Shown here in pieces: positions 34,250 through 43,441 of a stretch of DNA of 64,000 bases. Made by a program: the position numbers and the translations under genes. The DNA comes from Kuafuiihalomonas sp039024635 (GTDB lineage Bacteria > Myxococcota > Kuafuiibacteriia > Kuafuiibacteriales > Kuafuiibacteriaceae). The stretch is taken from the NCBI GenBank assembly GCA_039024635.1, contig JBCCQA010000011.1, positions 62,001 to 126,000 of the forward strand. Reading direction: 5' to 3'. The notes beneath the pieces are model-generated. The model was not told where the DNA came from and searched no databases. It saw nothing but the letters and a program-made list of their open reading frames with translations. The stretch's first letter is position 1. Each line of letters starts with the position of its first letter.

Positions 34250-36988
34250 GTGCCCGATCAAACCGCCATCATCATCGACTCCGATCACGACTTCGCGCTG
34301 ATGGTCGGTGCGCCGCTCAAATCCGAGGGTCTCGTCGTCTCTTTCCCGGAGAAAGCTGAAGACCCGATGGAGTTGCTGAAACGTCAGCGTCCCGATCTCG
34401 TCGTGGTCCGGGCCGAAGGGCGAGGTTCGGAGTCGGGCTTTGCGTTGGTGGGTCGGATAAAGAACAACCGGCGCTTTCGGCGGACGGCGGTGCTGCTCTA
34501 CACTTCGGACCCTGAAAACCAGCCTGCGCTCGATGCACACCAACAACAGTCGACCCCAGCCGACGGCTATGCCGTCCTTCCCAATCAACCTCCTTACCGA
34601 TGGGAGGATCTCAAGAGCGCGGCCAAGATCGCCCTCGCTCGGGTGGCCCGAGAAGACGTTCCCCCTCCTTTGCCCACCGAAGCCGCATCCGAGCCCCCGA
34701 CCTTGAGCGCCGAAGATCAGGAGCTCATCGGACGTATCGTCGACGAAGTCGACGAAACGCCGGCGCCGGTCGAGGAGGCGCCTACTAGTCGAGTGCGTCG
34801 CGCCACCGCCGACGCAAAGCTCGACCGTCTCCGTCAGCAGCTGCGACAAAAAGAGTCGGAGGTCGCGAAGTTCAAGGAGCTGTTTCGGGCCAAGGAGCGC
34901 GAGTACCACCAGTGGAACGAGAAGCTGGTCGAAAAGGACGTCGAACTTCAGGGCCTTCGCATGCAGGCGGAGGAGCTAACGCGAGAGCTGGAACAAGCCC
35001 GAGCTGAACTCGAGAAGCGAACCAAGGAGCAGCACGCCTCCTATGATGCGCTCCAAGAAGAGAAGATCGTCCGCGAGAACGAACTCATCCAGGTGGTGGC
35101 CGAGAAAGAGAAGGAGCTCGCCGACACCAAGGGCGAGCTCACTCGGACTCGAGGCAACCTGGAAGAGACCTCCCGCCGTATGGAGGCCCGGGTCAACGAG
35201 CTAGAGGAGAGCTTGGCCGGCTCCGAGGCCAACGCGGCCGACCTGGAAGCTCAGCTCCAAGACCGCAAAGACGACGTGGGCCGCCTGCAGAACGAGCTTA
35301 CGGACCGAGACGATAAGATCCAGACCCTGGAGTCCCAGGCCGTTGAGAACGAATCGGAGCTCGAGCTTCGGGCGCGGACTCTTCAGGAGCAGACTCGGCT
35401 CATCAGCGAGGTTCGAGGTGAACTCTCCGAGTCTCGAGACACGGCTGATGCGGCGCGGGCCCAGCAGCGGGACAGTGATGCTGCCCATCTCGCTGCGACC
35501 CAAGCGCTCCGAGCTCAGCTGGACGCAGACCAGGCCCAGGCCAAGGCACGGGTCGAAGCACTTGAAGCCGAACTCGCGGCTCATAAGGCCGACGCCGATC
35601 GCCAGGCGGCCGAGCAGCGCGACGCCTTGGCCTCCAAAGAGGCCGAACTGGCCGGGCTCTTCGACGACATCGAGCAGATCCGGTCTCAGCACGCGGAGAA
35701 GCTGACGGCCAAGGACGAGGCCCATGCGCAGGCCCAAGCCGAGGCTCGGCAGGCCGCCGAGTCGGACCGGAAGGCCCTCGAGTCCGAGCTACGGGACCAG
35801 CTGGATGCGACTCGGTCCGAAGCCACGGCTCGACTCACCGAGCTCGGCGACCTCAATGCTAGCCTGGAGGCCCAGCTGGCCGAAGAGACCGAACAGCGGC
35901 GCGAGTCCCAGACGCGGGTGGGCGAGCTCGAGGCCGACAAGGAGCGGTTGCAAGCCGATCTCGGCCGTGCCCAGGAATCGCTGAGGGCGGAAGAACAGCA
36001 GCGGGCGCAGACGGCGACCGAGCTCCAGACCCGTTCCGGCCAGCTGAAGGAGGCGGAGGAGCGCGGCCGGACGCTGAGCCAAGAGCTGGCCGAGACCCAA
36101 AGTCGTCTCGACGACGCCGGCCAGCGGCTCAAGAGCACCGGAGGCGAGCTGTCCCAGGTTCGCGAGACCCTCGCCCAGCGAGATGGACGGCTTTCCGAGC
36201 TCCACGAAGCCTACAAATTCGAGCAGGAAGAGACCCAAAAGGCCCATCAGCAGCTGGAGGCGCTGCGAGGCCGATTCGACCAGCGCGGTGCCGAAATCGG
36301 TCGCCTCGAAGGCCGGGTCAGCACCCTCGAGCAGCAGGAGGCCACCCTGCGCACCGCATCGGAGCGCGCGCTGCAGGAGCGGGACGAGGCGCGGCAAGAA
36401 GGACGGGGGACGGCCGGTGAGCTCCAGGCGGAGCGGACGGCCAAAGAAGAGCTGGCGCGAAGGCTGGAGGCCCGAGAGCGTGAGCTCGACGCTCAAACCC
36501 AGCGAGCCGAAGAGGCCGGACGTGGGCTGGCGGTGGCCAAGACCGCGGAGGCCGAAGGCGCCAAGCAGCTCGAGGAGCTGGAGAACCGATACTTCCGGGA
36601 GCTGGAGGAGATGAACGACGACTTCATGCAGCAGCTGAAGGACTCAGACGAGCAGCGAGCCCAAGAGGTCGACGGCCTGCGGAAAGAGCTCCTAGATGCC
36701 AAGCGGAGCATCAAGACCCTGGAGCTCGAGAAGCAGCAGCTTCAGGAGCGGGTGAACAAGGCCGAAGCCTCGGCCGGGCGCGCCGCGACCCTCGACGACG
36801 AGTTCGAGGCGGCCTTGTCTTCGCTCGACTCGGCCGACGGACTCCCACCCGTGAACGACGACCTGGGCGGCTTCACGGAGGAGGACACAGGCTTCATGGA
36901 GGAGCCGGCCGGCCGGCCTTCAGGGAAGACCAAGGAGACCGAGAACGTCGACGAGCTCCTGCGGGCCCTGGACGGAAACTTCGAATAG
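34250..36988 (+). CDS. AglZ/FrzS-like pseudo-receiver coiled-coil protein
   Basis: 912 residues. The N-terminal 120 or so form a receiver-like domain (AIIIDSDHDFALMVGAPLKSE; RPDLVVVRAEG; AVLLYTSDPEN). The phospho-acceptor Asp is missing: beta-3 reads DLVVVRAE, as I recall for myxobacterial AglZ. Residues about 185-830 are continuous heptad coiled coil (KLDRLRQQLRQKESEVAKF, many Glu/Gln/Arg/Leu). The acidic C-terminus ends DELLRALDGNFE. In Myxococcus, AglZ and FrzS are polarity/motility scaffolds; a polar or cytoskeletal scaffold is the inference. GTG 34250 has AGAGGAA 6 bases upstream. It is followed after 32 bases by bamD. Confidence 0.85.
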   Translation: MPDQTAIIIDSDHDFALMVGAPLKSEGLVVSFPEKAEDPMELLKRQRPDLVVVRAEGRGSESGFALVGRIKNNRRFRRTAVLLYTSDPENQPALDAHQQQSTPADGYAVLPNQPPYRWEDLKSAAKIALARVAREDVPPPLPTEAASEPPTLSAEDQELIGRIVDEVDETPAPVEEAPTSRVRRATADAKLDRLRQQLRQKESEVAKFKELFRAKEREYHQWNEKLVEKDVELQGLRMQAEELTRELEQARAELEKRTKEQHASYDALQEEKIVRENELIQVVAEKEKELADTKGELTRTRGNLEETSRRMEARVNELEESLAGSEANAADLEAQLQDRKDDVGRLQNELTDRDDKIQTLESQAVENESELELRARTLQEQTRLISEVRGELSESRDTADAARAQQRDSDAAHLAATQALRAQLDADQAQAKARVEALEAELAAHKADADRQAAEQRDALASKEAELAGLFDDIEQIRSQHAEKLTAKDEAHAQAQAEARQAAESDRKALESELRDQLDATRSEATARLTELGDLNASLEAQLAEETEQRRESQTRVGELEADKERLQADLGRAQESLRAEEQQRAQTATELQTRSGQLKEAEERGRTLSQELAETQSRLDDAGQRLKSTGGELSQVRETLAQRDGRLSELHEAYKFEQEETQKAHQQLEALRGRFDQRGAEIGRLEGRVSTLEQQEATLRTASERALQERDEARQEGRGTAGELQAERTAKEELARRLEARERELDAQTQRAEEAGRGLAVAKTAEAEGAKQLEELENRYFRELEEMNDDFMQQLKDSDEQRAQEVDGLRKELLDAKRSIKTLELEKQQLQERVNKAEASAGRAATLDDEFEAALSSLDSADGLPPVNDDLGGFTEEDTGFMEEPAGRPSGKTKETENVDELLRALDGNFE

Positions 36989-37020
36989 GCGCGGCGCGCC
37001 GGGGGCGCTAGCCTGCGGCG

Positions 37021-37932
37021 ATGCCCCGGGCCAGTGCTTCCATGCTGCTCCTTCCCCTCGCGATCGGCTGCCAGTCCGGCGGAAGTGGTGGGGGGCAGGC
37101 TGGTGAGGCCCCCCAATTTGACGAGGAGTTCCAGACGGCTGGCCTCAACCCCGACCGGGGAGAGACCGTCCCCAAGGTGCGCTTCTTTTTGACGGCAGAG
37201 CAGAACTGGCAGGAGGCGGAGCGGCGTTTCGAGCGAAAGGACTACTTGGCCGCTCAGCAGTATTTCGCCTTCATTCGTACCAAGTTCCCCTACGCACGCT
37301 TCGCGGTCTTGTCCGATATTCGGATCGCCGACTGCCAATATGCACGAGAGCACTGGCTCGAAGCGGTCGATAGTTACTCGAACTTCGTTCGCCTCCACCC
37401 TGGTCATCGACTGGTCCCCTACGCCATGTTTCGTACCGGCCTGTCTCAGTACGAACAAATCCCTGGGAGCTTCTTCCTCCTCCCGCCGGCCGAAGAGAAG
37501 GATCAAACGGCGGTCGAGGAGGCGGCCAAAGCGCTGGGCGCCTACCTGAGGCGCTTTCCCCAGGACGAAAACGTGGAGGAGGCCCAGAAGGTCTACGCCG
37601 AAGTGCGTCAGAAGCTGATGAAGCACGAGCGCTACGCCGCCGACTTCTACCGAAAGCTCGGTAGGGACCGGGCCTATCTGGGTCGACTCACCATCATTCG
37701 GGACCAGTTCGAAGACGTGGGCTTGAACCCGAAGCTGCTGCTGGAGATCGCCCAAGTTCAAGCCCGACTCGGCCAGGTCGAGGACGTGCAGTCGACCTTC
37801 GATGGCATGGCCCAGCGATTCCCCGAGGCTCAGGAGCTGAAGGATCGCGCGAAACTGGTCAGGGAAGCCGAGGCCGCTCGAGCCGAAGCCGAGGCTAAGG
37901 CGGCCGCCAAAGTCGAGGCGGAGGCCGGCTAG
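37021..37932 (+). CDS. bamD: Outer membrane protein assembly factor BamD
   Basis: A 303-residue lipoprotein of the BAM complex, which inserts beta-barrels in the outer membrane. The signal ends in the lipobox LAIGC (Cys17). TPR hairpins follow, starting NWQEAERRFERKDYLAAQQYF, with the family blocks YARFAVLSDIRIADCQY and FVRLHPGHRLVPYAMFRTGLSQY. The C-terminus has an Ala/Glu-rich helical extension. In the same direction as the AglZ-like gene. The stop lies inside an inverted repeat. Confidence 0.9.
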   Translation: MPRASASMLLLPLAIGCQSGGSGGGQAGEAPQFDEEFQTAGLNPDRGETVPKVRFFLTAEQNWQEAERRFERKDYLAAQQYFAFIRTKFPYARFAVLSDIRIADCQYAREHWLEAVDSYSNFVRLHPGHRLVPYAMFRTGLSQYEQIPGSFFLLPPAEEKDQTAVEEAAKALGAYLRRFPQDENVEEAQKVYAEVRQKLMKHERYAADFYRKLGRDRAYLGRLTIIRDQFEDVGLNPKLLLEIAQVQARLGQVEDVQSTFDGMAQRFPEAQELKDRAKLVREAEAARAEAEAKAAAKVEAEAG

Positions 37933-37945
37933 CCGGGGCGGCCTC
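37921..37945 (+). terminator. Inverted repeat with bamD stop in the loop
   Basis: GAGGCCG (37921-37927) and CGGCCTC (37939-37945) form a perfect 7-base stem; the TAG stop (37930-37932) is in the loop. A second, nested palindrome CCGGCTAGCCGG covers the same stop. Probably the bamD terminator. Confidence 0.4.
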
Positions 37946-37978
37946 GCTTCCGGACGGCCAGCCTGGGAGGGCGCCGCT

Positions 37979-38200
37979 TCAGGCCGGGGCCGAGGCGTCG
38001 ATTCTTTCGGGCCGCAGGCTCTGGAGGTCGGGCCGGGATTGGCGCAAAGAGGTCAGGTCTCGAGCCGCGACGACGTCGACATCGCAGTGGGGGTAGGTCA
38101 GGCCCAAGGTGAGCCGAAACCGGACGGCCGTCGTCTCCCGCTCGGTCTGCCATAGACCGATGACTTCGGGGCCATCGCTCAGGACGATGAATTGAGTCAC
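37979..38200 (-). CDS. Small protein of unknown function
   Basis: 73 residues starting at GTG 38200, preceded by an excellent ribosome site AGGAGG (5-6 bases upstream), which is the main reason to believe it. The start MTQFIVLSDGPEVIGLWQTERE and the middle AVRFRLTLGLTYPHCDVDVVAARD look like a compact beta-strand domain. No family recognised. A promoter-like TTAACA-N18-TAGCGT lies upstream. Convergent with bamD. Confidence 0.7.
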   Translation of the reverse strand: MTQFIVLSDGPEVIGLWQTERETTAVRFRLTLGLTYPHCDVDVVAARDLTSLRQSRPDLQSLRPERIDASAPA

Positions 38201-38236
38201 GAGAACCTCCTTTTGTGACTGAACCAGGAGCGCCGG

Positions 38237-38266
38237 ACGCTAGCACCCACGCATCTCGAATGTTAA
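38237..38266 (-). promoter_or_regulatory. Candidate promoter of the 73-residue gene
   Basis: On the minus strand TTAACA (38266-38261), an 18-base spacer and TAGCGT (38242-38237), about 37 bases before the GTG start. Confidence 0.4.
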
Positions 38267-38328
38267 GGGCCCGTGCTGGCGAAAGCCCGAGCTTGGCAGC
38301 CGGGCCCCCCTGAGCGCCCGAGGCAGAA

Positions 38329-39864
38329 TTGTTTGCGCGGAACCCATTTCCTCCAGGAACGGCGGGCACTTTGCTCCTGTTCATCCTGTTCTGCTTCGGG
38401 CTCTCGGCCCTCCCAATCCCCGAGTTTCTTCGCCCCCTCCTGATCTTCGAGCGGAAGGATCCGCTGTGGGCCTTCGTGACCCAGGTGGTCTCTCCGCCCG
38501 CTTCGGTGCCCCGGCCGTCCCAGGGCTACGTCGCCGGTGCCGGCGGTTTGGCTATCGCCACCGAGGACACCGTTCCGACCGAAGCCGAGGCCGAGGCTCC
38601 TGTCCCCGCTCTGCCGGTGCAGCGTGCCCCGAGCGGGGTCTGGGAAAGGCCGGCCCGCCCTCGTTTCGAGCGCTACGCCAAGGCCCTAGACCTGTCGGCG
38701 GCCCCAATGGAGCGAGGCTGTGCAGATCCCAGCCCTGAGGGCTGTCGGCGCTTTGCGATGGAGCGTTTCTTTCGGCGGCTCGACCAAGCGGCCGACGGGG
38801 AGGGCAGTCCGGTCCGGGTTGTCCACTTCGGTGACTCGCTGATCGCCAGCGACAAAATCAGCGACACGATTCGCAAGCGCCTGCAGGAGCGCTTCGGTTC
38901 GGCGGGCCGAGGATTCCTGATGGTCCGTAAGTTCAACCGCTTCCAGCGGGGCAATCGAAGCGGAGACGGCTCGCCGGGCTGGGTACTGGAGATCATCACG
39001 CAGGGTGTCCTGCGCGACCGCTTCTTCGGCTATACTGGCGCCTCCTTCACGGCCCAAAAGGTGGGAGAGGTCTCCCGTTTTGCGCCGGTCGCGGGCGCCG
39101 AGCAGGTCGAGCTTCATTATCTGGAGGAGCCCAAGGGAGGTCGTTTGGAACTCCGGGCCGACGGTGAAGTCCTGGGCCGGGTCGACACCTTGGCCGACCG
39201 ACCTCGCAGCGATGCTCGGGTGAAACGATTCGATCTCGGCGCAGGCGTTGAGGCCTTGGAGCTGGAGGCGCTGAGTCCTGGGGCTCGCGTCTTTGGGGTC
39301 GTCTTGGAAAGCCGAGGGCCGGGCGTCGTCTACGAGAGCATCGGGCTGCCGGGCGCGACCTCGGAGGTGTGGACCCGTCCTCAGCGCGAAGACTTCATTC
39401 AGATGTTGGCCGCCCGCCAGCCGGCCTTGGTGGTCCACATGGTCGGCGGCAACGACGGTCTCATGCTCTCCAAGAAGCGGACCGCTCTCCAAAAGATAGA
39501 GGCCGCCATGAACGCCTTCTTCGACCGCGTGGCCGAAGCGGCCCCAGAGGCCGACTGTCTGATCGTCACCCCCTTTGAGGCCGTTCGGGCCAAGGCCGAC
39601 GGTCGAAAGCTGCCCAAGCCCGAAGTCCAAGACATCGCCGCCCTCCAGCGTAAGCTGGCCGAGGCTCGGGGCTGTGGTCTTTGGGACATGTACACCTCGA
39701 TGGGCGGAGAGGGTTCACTGCAGCGCTGGATCGACGCCGATCTCATGTTGGCCGACCTCATCCATCCGCGCAGCCGAGGCTCGGACCTGATCGGCGAGAT
39801 GTTCGCCGAGTCCCTGATGGAGGCCTACGACAATCCTCTCGCCCGAACGGAGGCCCGAGACTAG
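38329..39864 (+). CDS. SGNH/GDSL-type hydrolase/acyltransferase partner (AlgX/AlgJ-like)
   Basis: 511 residues. An N-terminal signal-anchor (LLLFILFCFGLSALPIPEFL) places the domain in the periplasm. A Pro/Glu linker precedes the SGNH domain: catalytic Ser in VVHFGDSLIASD, block III VGGNDG, and DxxH in LADLIHPRSRG. It ends with TAG directly followed by the MBOAT gene ATG, with no spacer. SGNH proteins paired with an MBOAT transfer acyl (usually acetyl) groups to exported polysaccharide or wall polymers. The start is TTG 38329 by ORF limits; the acceptor polymer is unknown. Confidence 0.85.
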   Translation: MFARNPFPPGTAGTLLLFILFCFGLSALPIPEFLRPLLIFERKDPLWAFVTQVVSPPASVPRPSQGYVAGAGGLAIATEDTVPTEAEAEAPVPALPVQRAPSGVWERPARPRFERYAKALDLSAAPMERGCADPSPEGCRRFAMERFFRRLDQAADGEGSPVRVVHFGDSLIASDKISDTIRKRLQERFGSAGRGFLMVRKFNRFQRGNRSGDGSPGWVLEIITQGVLRDRFFGYTGASFTAQKVGEVSRFAPVAGAEQVELHYLEEPKGGRLELRADGEVLGRVDTLADRPRSDARVKRFDLGAGVEALELEALSPGARVFGVVLESRGPGVVYESIGLPGATSEVWTRPQREDFIQMLAARQPALVVHMVGGNDGLMLSKKRTALQKIEAAMNAFFDRVAEAAPEADCLIVTPFEAVRAKADGRKLPKPEVQDIAALQRKLAEARGCGLWDMYTSMGGEGSLQRWIDADLMLADLIHPRSRGSDLIGEMFAESLMEAYDNPLARTEARD

Positions 39865-41283
39865 ATGCTCTTTCACAGCCTTCAGTTCCTGGTCTTCCTC
39901 CCCGTCGTCTTTTTCCTCTACTGGGGCATCGGGGATCGACCTGGGCTCCGGCGAGTGCTGCTCCTGATCGCGAGCGCCGTGTTCTACATGGCGTGGAATC
40001 CGCTTCCTTTTCTCATCGTCCTGTACTGCGCAACGGTGGACTGGGGCCTGGCTCGGGCCATGAGTCGAAGCACCGCGCCCGGGCGAAGGAAGCTGCTCGT
40101 GACTCTGAGCGTGGTCAGCAACCTGGCCGTCCTCGGCTTCTTCAAGTACGCGAACCTCTTCTACGAAACGGCAAGCCAGGTCGGGGCGTGGATTGGGATC
40201 GAGATCGTCTACCACCGACTCGATATTCTCCTCCCCATCGGTCTGTCCTTCGTGGTCTTTCAGACTCTCAGCTACACCATCGACGTCTACCGAGGAGACT
40301 GCGAGGCACGGCGCTCCTGGATCGACGTCGCCCTCTTCATCAGCTTCTTTCCTCAGATCATCGCGGGCCCCATCGTGCGCGCGAGCCACTTCCTGCCTCA
40401 GCTGGACCGCCCACCGCAGCTTCCGGATGACTCGGGTTCGGCGGCCCTTTTTCGCATCGCGAAGGGCTTGGTCAAGAAGCTGCTCATCGCAGACCTATTG
40501 GCGGCCAACCTCATCGACCGGGTCTTTGCGTCCCCTGAACTCTACACGCCGGTGGAGGTATGGGCTGGGGTCTTCAGCTACACGCTTCAGATCTACTACG
40601 ACTTCTCGGCCTACTCGGACGTCGCCATCGGCTCGGCCGCCCTCTTTGGATTTCACATTCCAGAGAATTTCAACCGGCCCTACAAGGCTCGAAACCTGCC
40701 GGAGTTCTGGCAGCGCTGGCACATCTCGTTGAGCACCTGGCTGCGTGACTATCTCTACATCCCGCTGGGCGGCAATCGTGCTGGCCGCTGGTTCACCCTC
40801 CGCAACGTGATGATCACCATGATCCTGGGTGGAATCTGGCACGGTGCTTCTTGGCGAATGGCCCTGTGGGGAGGCGTCCACGGCGTTGGCCTCTGCCTGA
40901 CCCGGCTCTATTGGTGGCGCTTCGGAATCGCGAAGCAGCCGGCGTGGTGGCGAACCGCTCTCGGCTTCGCGATCACCTTCCTGTCGGTCATGCTCGCCCG
41001 GATCTTCTTTCGAGCCGAGTCCATGCTTCGCGCCTCGGAGATCTTTGCCGGTTTGCTTCCTGCCGACACTTGGACCGCCCCCAATCTGACGCCTCGCGTC
41101 CTCACCGTGATGCTCGCGGGGACCGCTCTGCACTTCGGGCCCACGAGGCTATGGGACCGAATCTCGGAGGGCCTGGTTCGGCTGCCGGTCCCGGCTCGGG
41201 CCTTGGTCCTGGTCGCCGTCGCGCTCTTCATCAAGCGCATCGCCGACTTCGAGGTCCAGACCTACATCTACTTTCAGTTTTGA
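39865..41283 (+). CDS. MBOAT family O-acyltransferase (AlgI-like)
   Basis: A 472-residue multi-pass membrane O-acyltransferase. The AlgI-type N-terminus is MLFHSLQFLVFLPVVFFLYW; the family block NRPYKARNLPEFWQRWHISL and the catalytic His in LGGIWHGASW are intact. It moves activated acyl groups across the inner membrane for the adjacent SGNH enzyme. It follows the SGNH gene with no intergenic base. The pair likely O-acetylates an exopolysaccharide or cell-wall polymer (inference). Confidence 0.95.
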   Translation: MLFHSLQFLVFLPVVFFLYWGIGDRPGLRRVLLLIASAVFYMAWNPLPFLIVLYCATVDWGLARAMSRSTAPGRRKLLVTLSVVSNLAVLGFFKYANLFYETASQVGAWIGIEIVYHRLDILLPIGLSFVVFQTLSYTIDVYRGDCEARRSWIDVALFISFFPQIIAGPIVRASHFLPQLDRPPQLPDDSGSAALFRIAKGLVKKLLIADLLAANLIDRVFASPELYTPVEVWAGVFSYTLQIYYDFSAYSDVAIGSAALFGFHIPENFNRPYKARNLPEFWQRWHISLSTWLRDYLYIPLGGNRAGRWFTLRNVMITMILGGIWHGASWRMALWGGVHGVGLCLTRLYWWRFGIAKQPAWWRTALGFAITFLSVMLARIFFRAESMLRASEIFAGLLPADTWTAPNLTPRVLTVMLAGTALHFGPTRLWDRISEGLVRLPVPARALVLVAVALFIKRIADFEVQTYIYFQF

Positions 41284-41313
41284 GGACCGGTCCACTGGGG
41301 GCATGGTTCGGGC

Positions 41314-41598
41314 ATGAACTCCCAGGAGGCCTTCATCGAGAAGCTCGAGGCGGCGCACGAGTTTCCGACCCGCTATACCTTCAAGCTGATCGGCGCCAGC
41401 GACGGGGCCTTTCAGGCCCAGGCCCTGGAGCTGCTCGACCGCGAGTATCCGAACGCCGAGCCCGACGTTTCGACCAGGGCTTCAGCCAAAGGCAATCACG
41501 TGTCGATGACCGTAGTTGCGACGATGCCCGACGCGTCGACGGTGGCCCGGCTTTATCGGGCCTTTCACGGGCTCGAAGGGCTGGCGATGCTGCTCTGA
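41314..41598 (+). CDS. DUF493 family protein (YbeD-like)
   Basis: A 94-residue ferredoxin-like fold protein. The family pattern is visible: FPTRYTFKLIGA near the start and GNHVSMTVVATMPDASTVARLYRAFHGLEGLAMLL at the end (only fragments quoted from a longer block). Function of DUF493 is not firmly known. It starts 30 bases after the MBOAT stop. Its 3' end overlaps the convergent PopT gene by 34 bases. Confidence 0.85.
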   Translation: MNSQEAFIEKLEAAHEFPTRYTFKLIGASDGAFQAQALELLDREYPNAEPDVSTRASAKGNHVSMTVVATMPDASTVARLYRAFHGLEGLAMLL

Positions 41599-42491
41599 CG
41601 ACCGAAGCGTTCTAGCCCGAGAACTAGGACGACGCCCAATAGTCCGAGACCGACCGGCAGCAGGACTGGACCCGCGTAGCTTCCATCCCAGGGCCATACC
41701 GATCGCGTGGCCTGGACCGTCTTGCCGGCGATGACGACCGGCGCCTCCAGCTCTACCCCGAACGGCCAGAGTTTCCGAAGTGAGCCTAGCATGAGGCCGA
41801 CCAAGGCGGCGTAGGTTGGATTCGGCGCTATGTGCAGGAGAGCCTTCAATAGGCGGCTAAAGCCGAGGATGCCCAATGCCACCCCGGATCCGAACACGGC
41901 CAGCAGCAGGAGATCGCGCTCGTGGATGGCCCCCAAGACTCGGGTGTACTGCCCCATGATGAGCAGCAGGAAAGAGCCGGAGATTCCGGGCAAGAGCATG
42001 GCACAGATGGCGATGGCCCCGCTCACGAACAGAAAGCCGAGTGAGTCCTGGACCGGAAGTTGACCTAGGCCCGTCAGAACGAAAGCGGCCACGGCCGCGC
42101 TGAGGAGGGCGAAGGCTTCGACCGGCCCCACCCGGGTCATCAGTCGAAGAGGAACGGCCAGCGAGGCTGCGATCATTCCAAAGAAGAGGCCATTCATGGC
42201 TTCGGGATGTTCGGCCATCAGGTGGGGGATGACTTTGGAAAGACTGAGGACGGCGAGAACGATGCCGACCCCGAGGGTGACTAAGAAGGGGAGGTCCGCC
42301 TTGCGCGCGGCCTCGAGTCGTCGAGGCCCCAAGAGCAGGTCCCGCACCAGGCCCGGGCTTAGACCCGACAAGGCGCCTATGAAGCGAGGATAGATGCCGA
42401 GGACCAAAGCCATGGTGCCACCGCTGACCCCGGGGACGACGTCTGCGGCGCCCATGGCAAAGCCACGAGCTACGATGGAAACCGTCTTCAT
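41565..42491 (-). CDS. popT: Undecaprenyl-phosphate transporter, DUF368 family (PopT)
   Basis: A 308-residue polytopic inner-membrane protein with 8 or more transmembrane helices. The DUF368 signatures are present twice, as an internal repeat: PGVSGGTMALVLGIYPRF and LPGISGSFLLLIMGQYTRV. DUF368 (PopT) and DedA proteins recycle C55-phosphate across the inner membrane for wall and polysaccharide synthesis. ATG 42491 overlaps the Hsp33 stop (ATGA). It fits the envelope-biogenesis theme of this stretch (PBP1A, MBOAT). Confidence 0.9.
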   Translation of the reverse strand: MKTVSIVARGFAMGAADVVPGVSGGTMALVLGIYPRFIGALSGLSPGLVRDLLLGPRRLEAARKADLPFLVTLGVGIVLAVLSLSKVIPHLMAEHPEAMNGLFFGMIAASLAVPLRLMTRVGPVEAFALLSAAVAAFVLTGLGQLPVQDSLGFLFVSGAIAICAMLLPGISGSFLLLIMGQYTRVLGAIHERDLLLLAVFGSGVALGILGFSRLLKALLHIAPNPTYAALVGLMLGSLRKLWPFGVELEAPVVIAGKTVQATRSVWPWDGSYAGPVLLPVGLGLLGVVLVLGLERFGRQSSIASPSSP

Positions 42492-43369
42492 CCTTCGGCC
42501 GTGGTCGTCTCGGCGACCAACTGCTCCAGGTCCTGGACCGTAATCTCGTACTGGCTGGTGCAGAAGTCGCAATCGACACGGACCGGCTCGTTCTTCACCA
42601 CCATCTGGGACAGCTCGTTGGGCCCCATGAGCCGCACCGCGTTCAGGGCTCGCTCCCGACTGCAGGGGCAGTACCAGCGGAGGGGCACGGGCTCGTCCAC
42701 CAGCTCGGCCTCGGGCTCCACCTCGCGCAGCAAGGCCTCGGCATTCGGGGCCTCACGGAGCATGGGAATGAGTCCGCCCGCCACCACCCGCTCCCGGATC
42801 GCGCTCAGGTGCTCGGGATCGCCGTCAGGAAGGGCCTGGACCAAGAGGCCTCCGGCGACCTCGATGCGGGACTGCTCGCCGAGCAATACGTCGGCCGCGA
42901 GGCCGGTCAGGACCTGGTCGGACTGTTCGATGAAGAACTCGATGTCTCGGTCCACTTCGCCCAAGACGAGGGGCGTCATTGACTGGATGTAGTCCCCGGC
43001 CGCGCCGCGGCGCACCACGGACACTTTGCCGGGTAAGAGAGCGGGGGCAATGACGGGCCGCTTCGTCTCGCCAGCGCGAGGGAAAGCGAGGCCTGGGTTG
43101 CCAAGCATGCCTCGAAGCTCGCCTGAGTGGGTGGCATCGACCAGCATCCGGCCGATGCGGGCTTTCGACAGGATCTGAAGGCTGGTCTTGCCCTCTCGTT
43201 TGGAAGAAACGGCCATGAGGCCGGCACAGGTGAGCAAACGGCTCATGGCTACGCCAGAGGTCCAGCCGAGGCCGTGAATTGCCTGTGCGCTGCGACACGT
43301 GGTGGTGGTGAGGGCCACGGTCAGCTCCAGATGGTCCTTCGTTCGAGCCCGAAGGCAGACGTCGTCCAT
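42488..43369 (-). CDS. hslO: Redox-regulated chaperone Hsp33
   Basis: A 293-residue cytoplasmic holdase activated by oxidation. The N-terminal domain is complete, and the C-terminal zinc centre has CPC (WYCPCSRERA) and CDFC (VDCDFCTSQYE), i.e. the CxC-CxxC redox switch. Family blocks VDATHSGELRGMLGNP and GGLLVQALPDGD are visible. The stop overlaps the popT start by 4 bases, so Hsp33 and PopT are translated from one message. Divergent from ribA. Confidence 0.95.
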   Translation of the reverse strand: MDDVCLRARTKDHLELTVALTTTTCRSAQAIHGLGWTSGVAMSRLLTCAGLMAVSSKREGKTSLQILSKARIGRMLVDATHSGELRGMLGNPGLAFPRAGETKRPVIAPALLPGKVSVVRRGAAGDYIQSMTPLVLGEVDRDIEFFIEQSDQVLTGLAADVLLGEQSRIEVAGGLLVQALPDGDPEHLSAIRERVVAGGLIPMLREAPNAEALLREVEPEAELVDEPVPLRWYCPCSRERALNAVRLMGPNELSQMVVKNEPVRVDCDFCTSQYEITVQDLEQLVAETTTAEG

Positions 43370-43441
43370 CTGCTGAGACTAGCAAACGGGAGAAGATGCG
43401 CGCAGGACTCTCGGCCTTGCCGCGTGTTGTGCGCACGGAAG

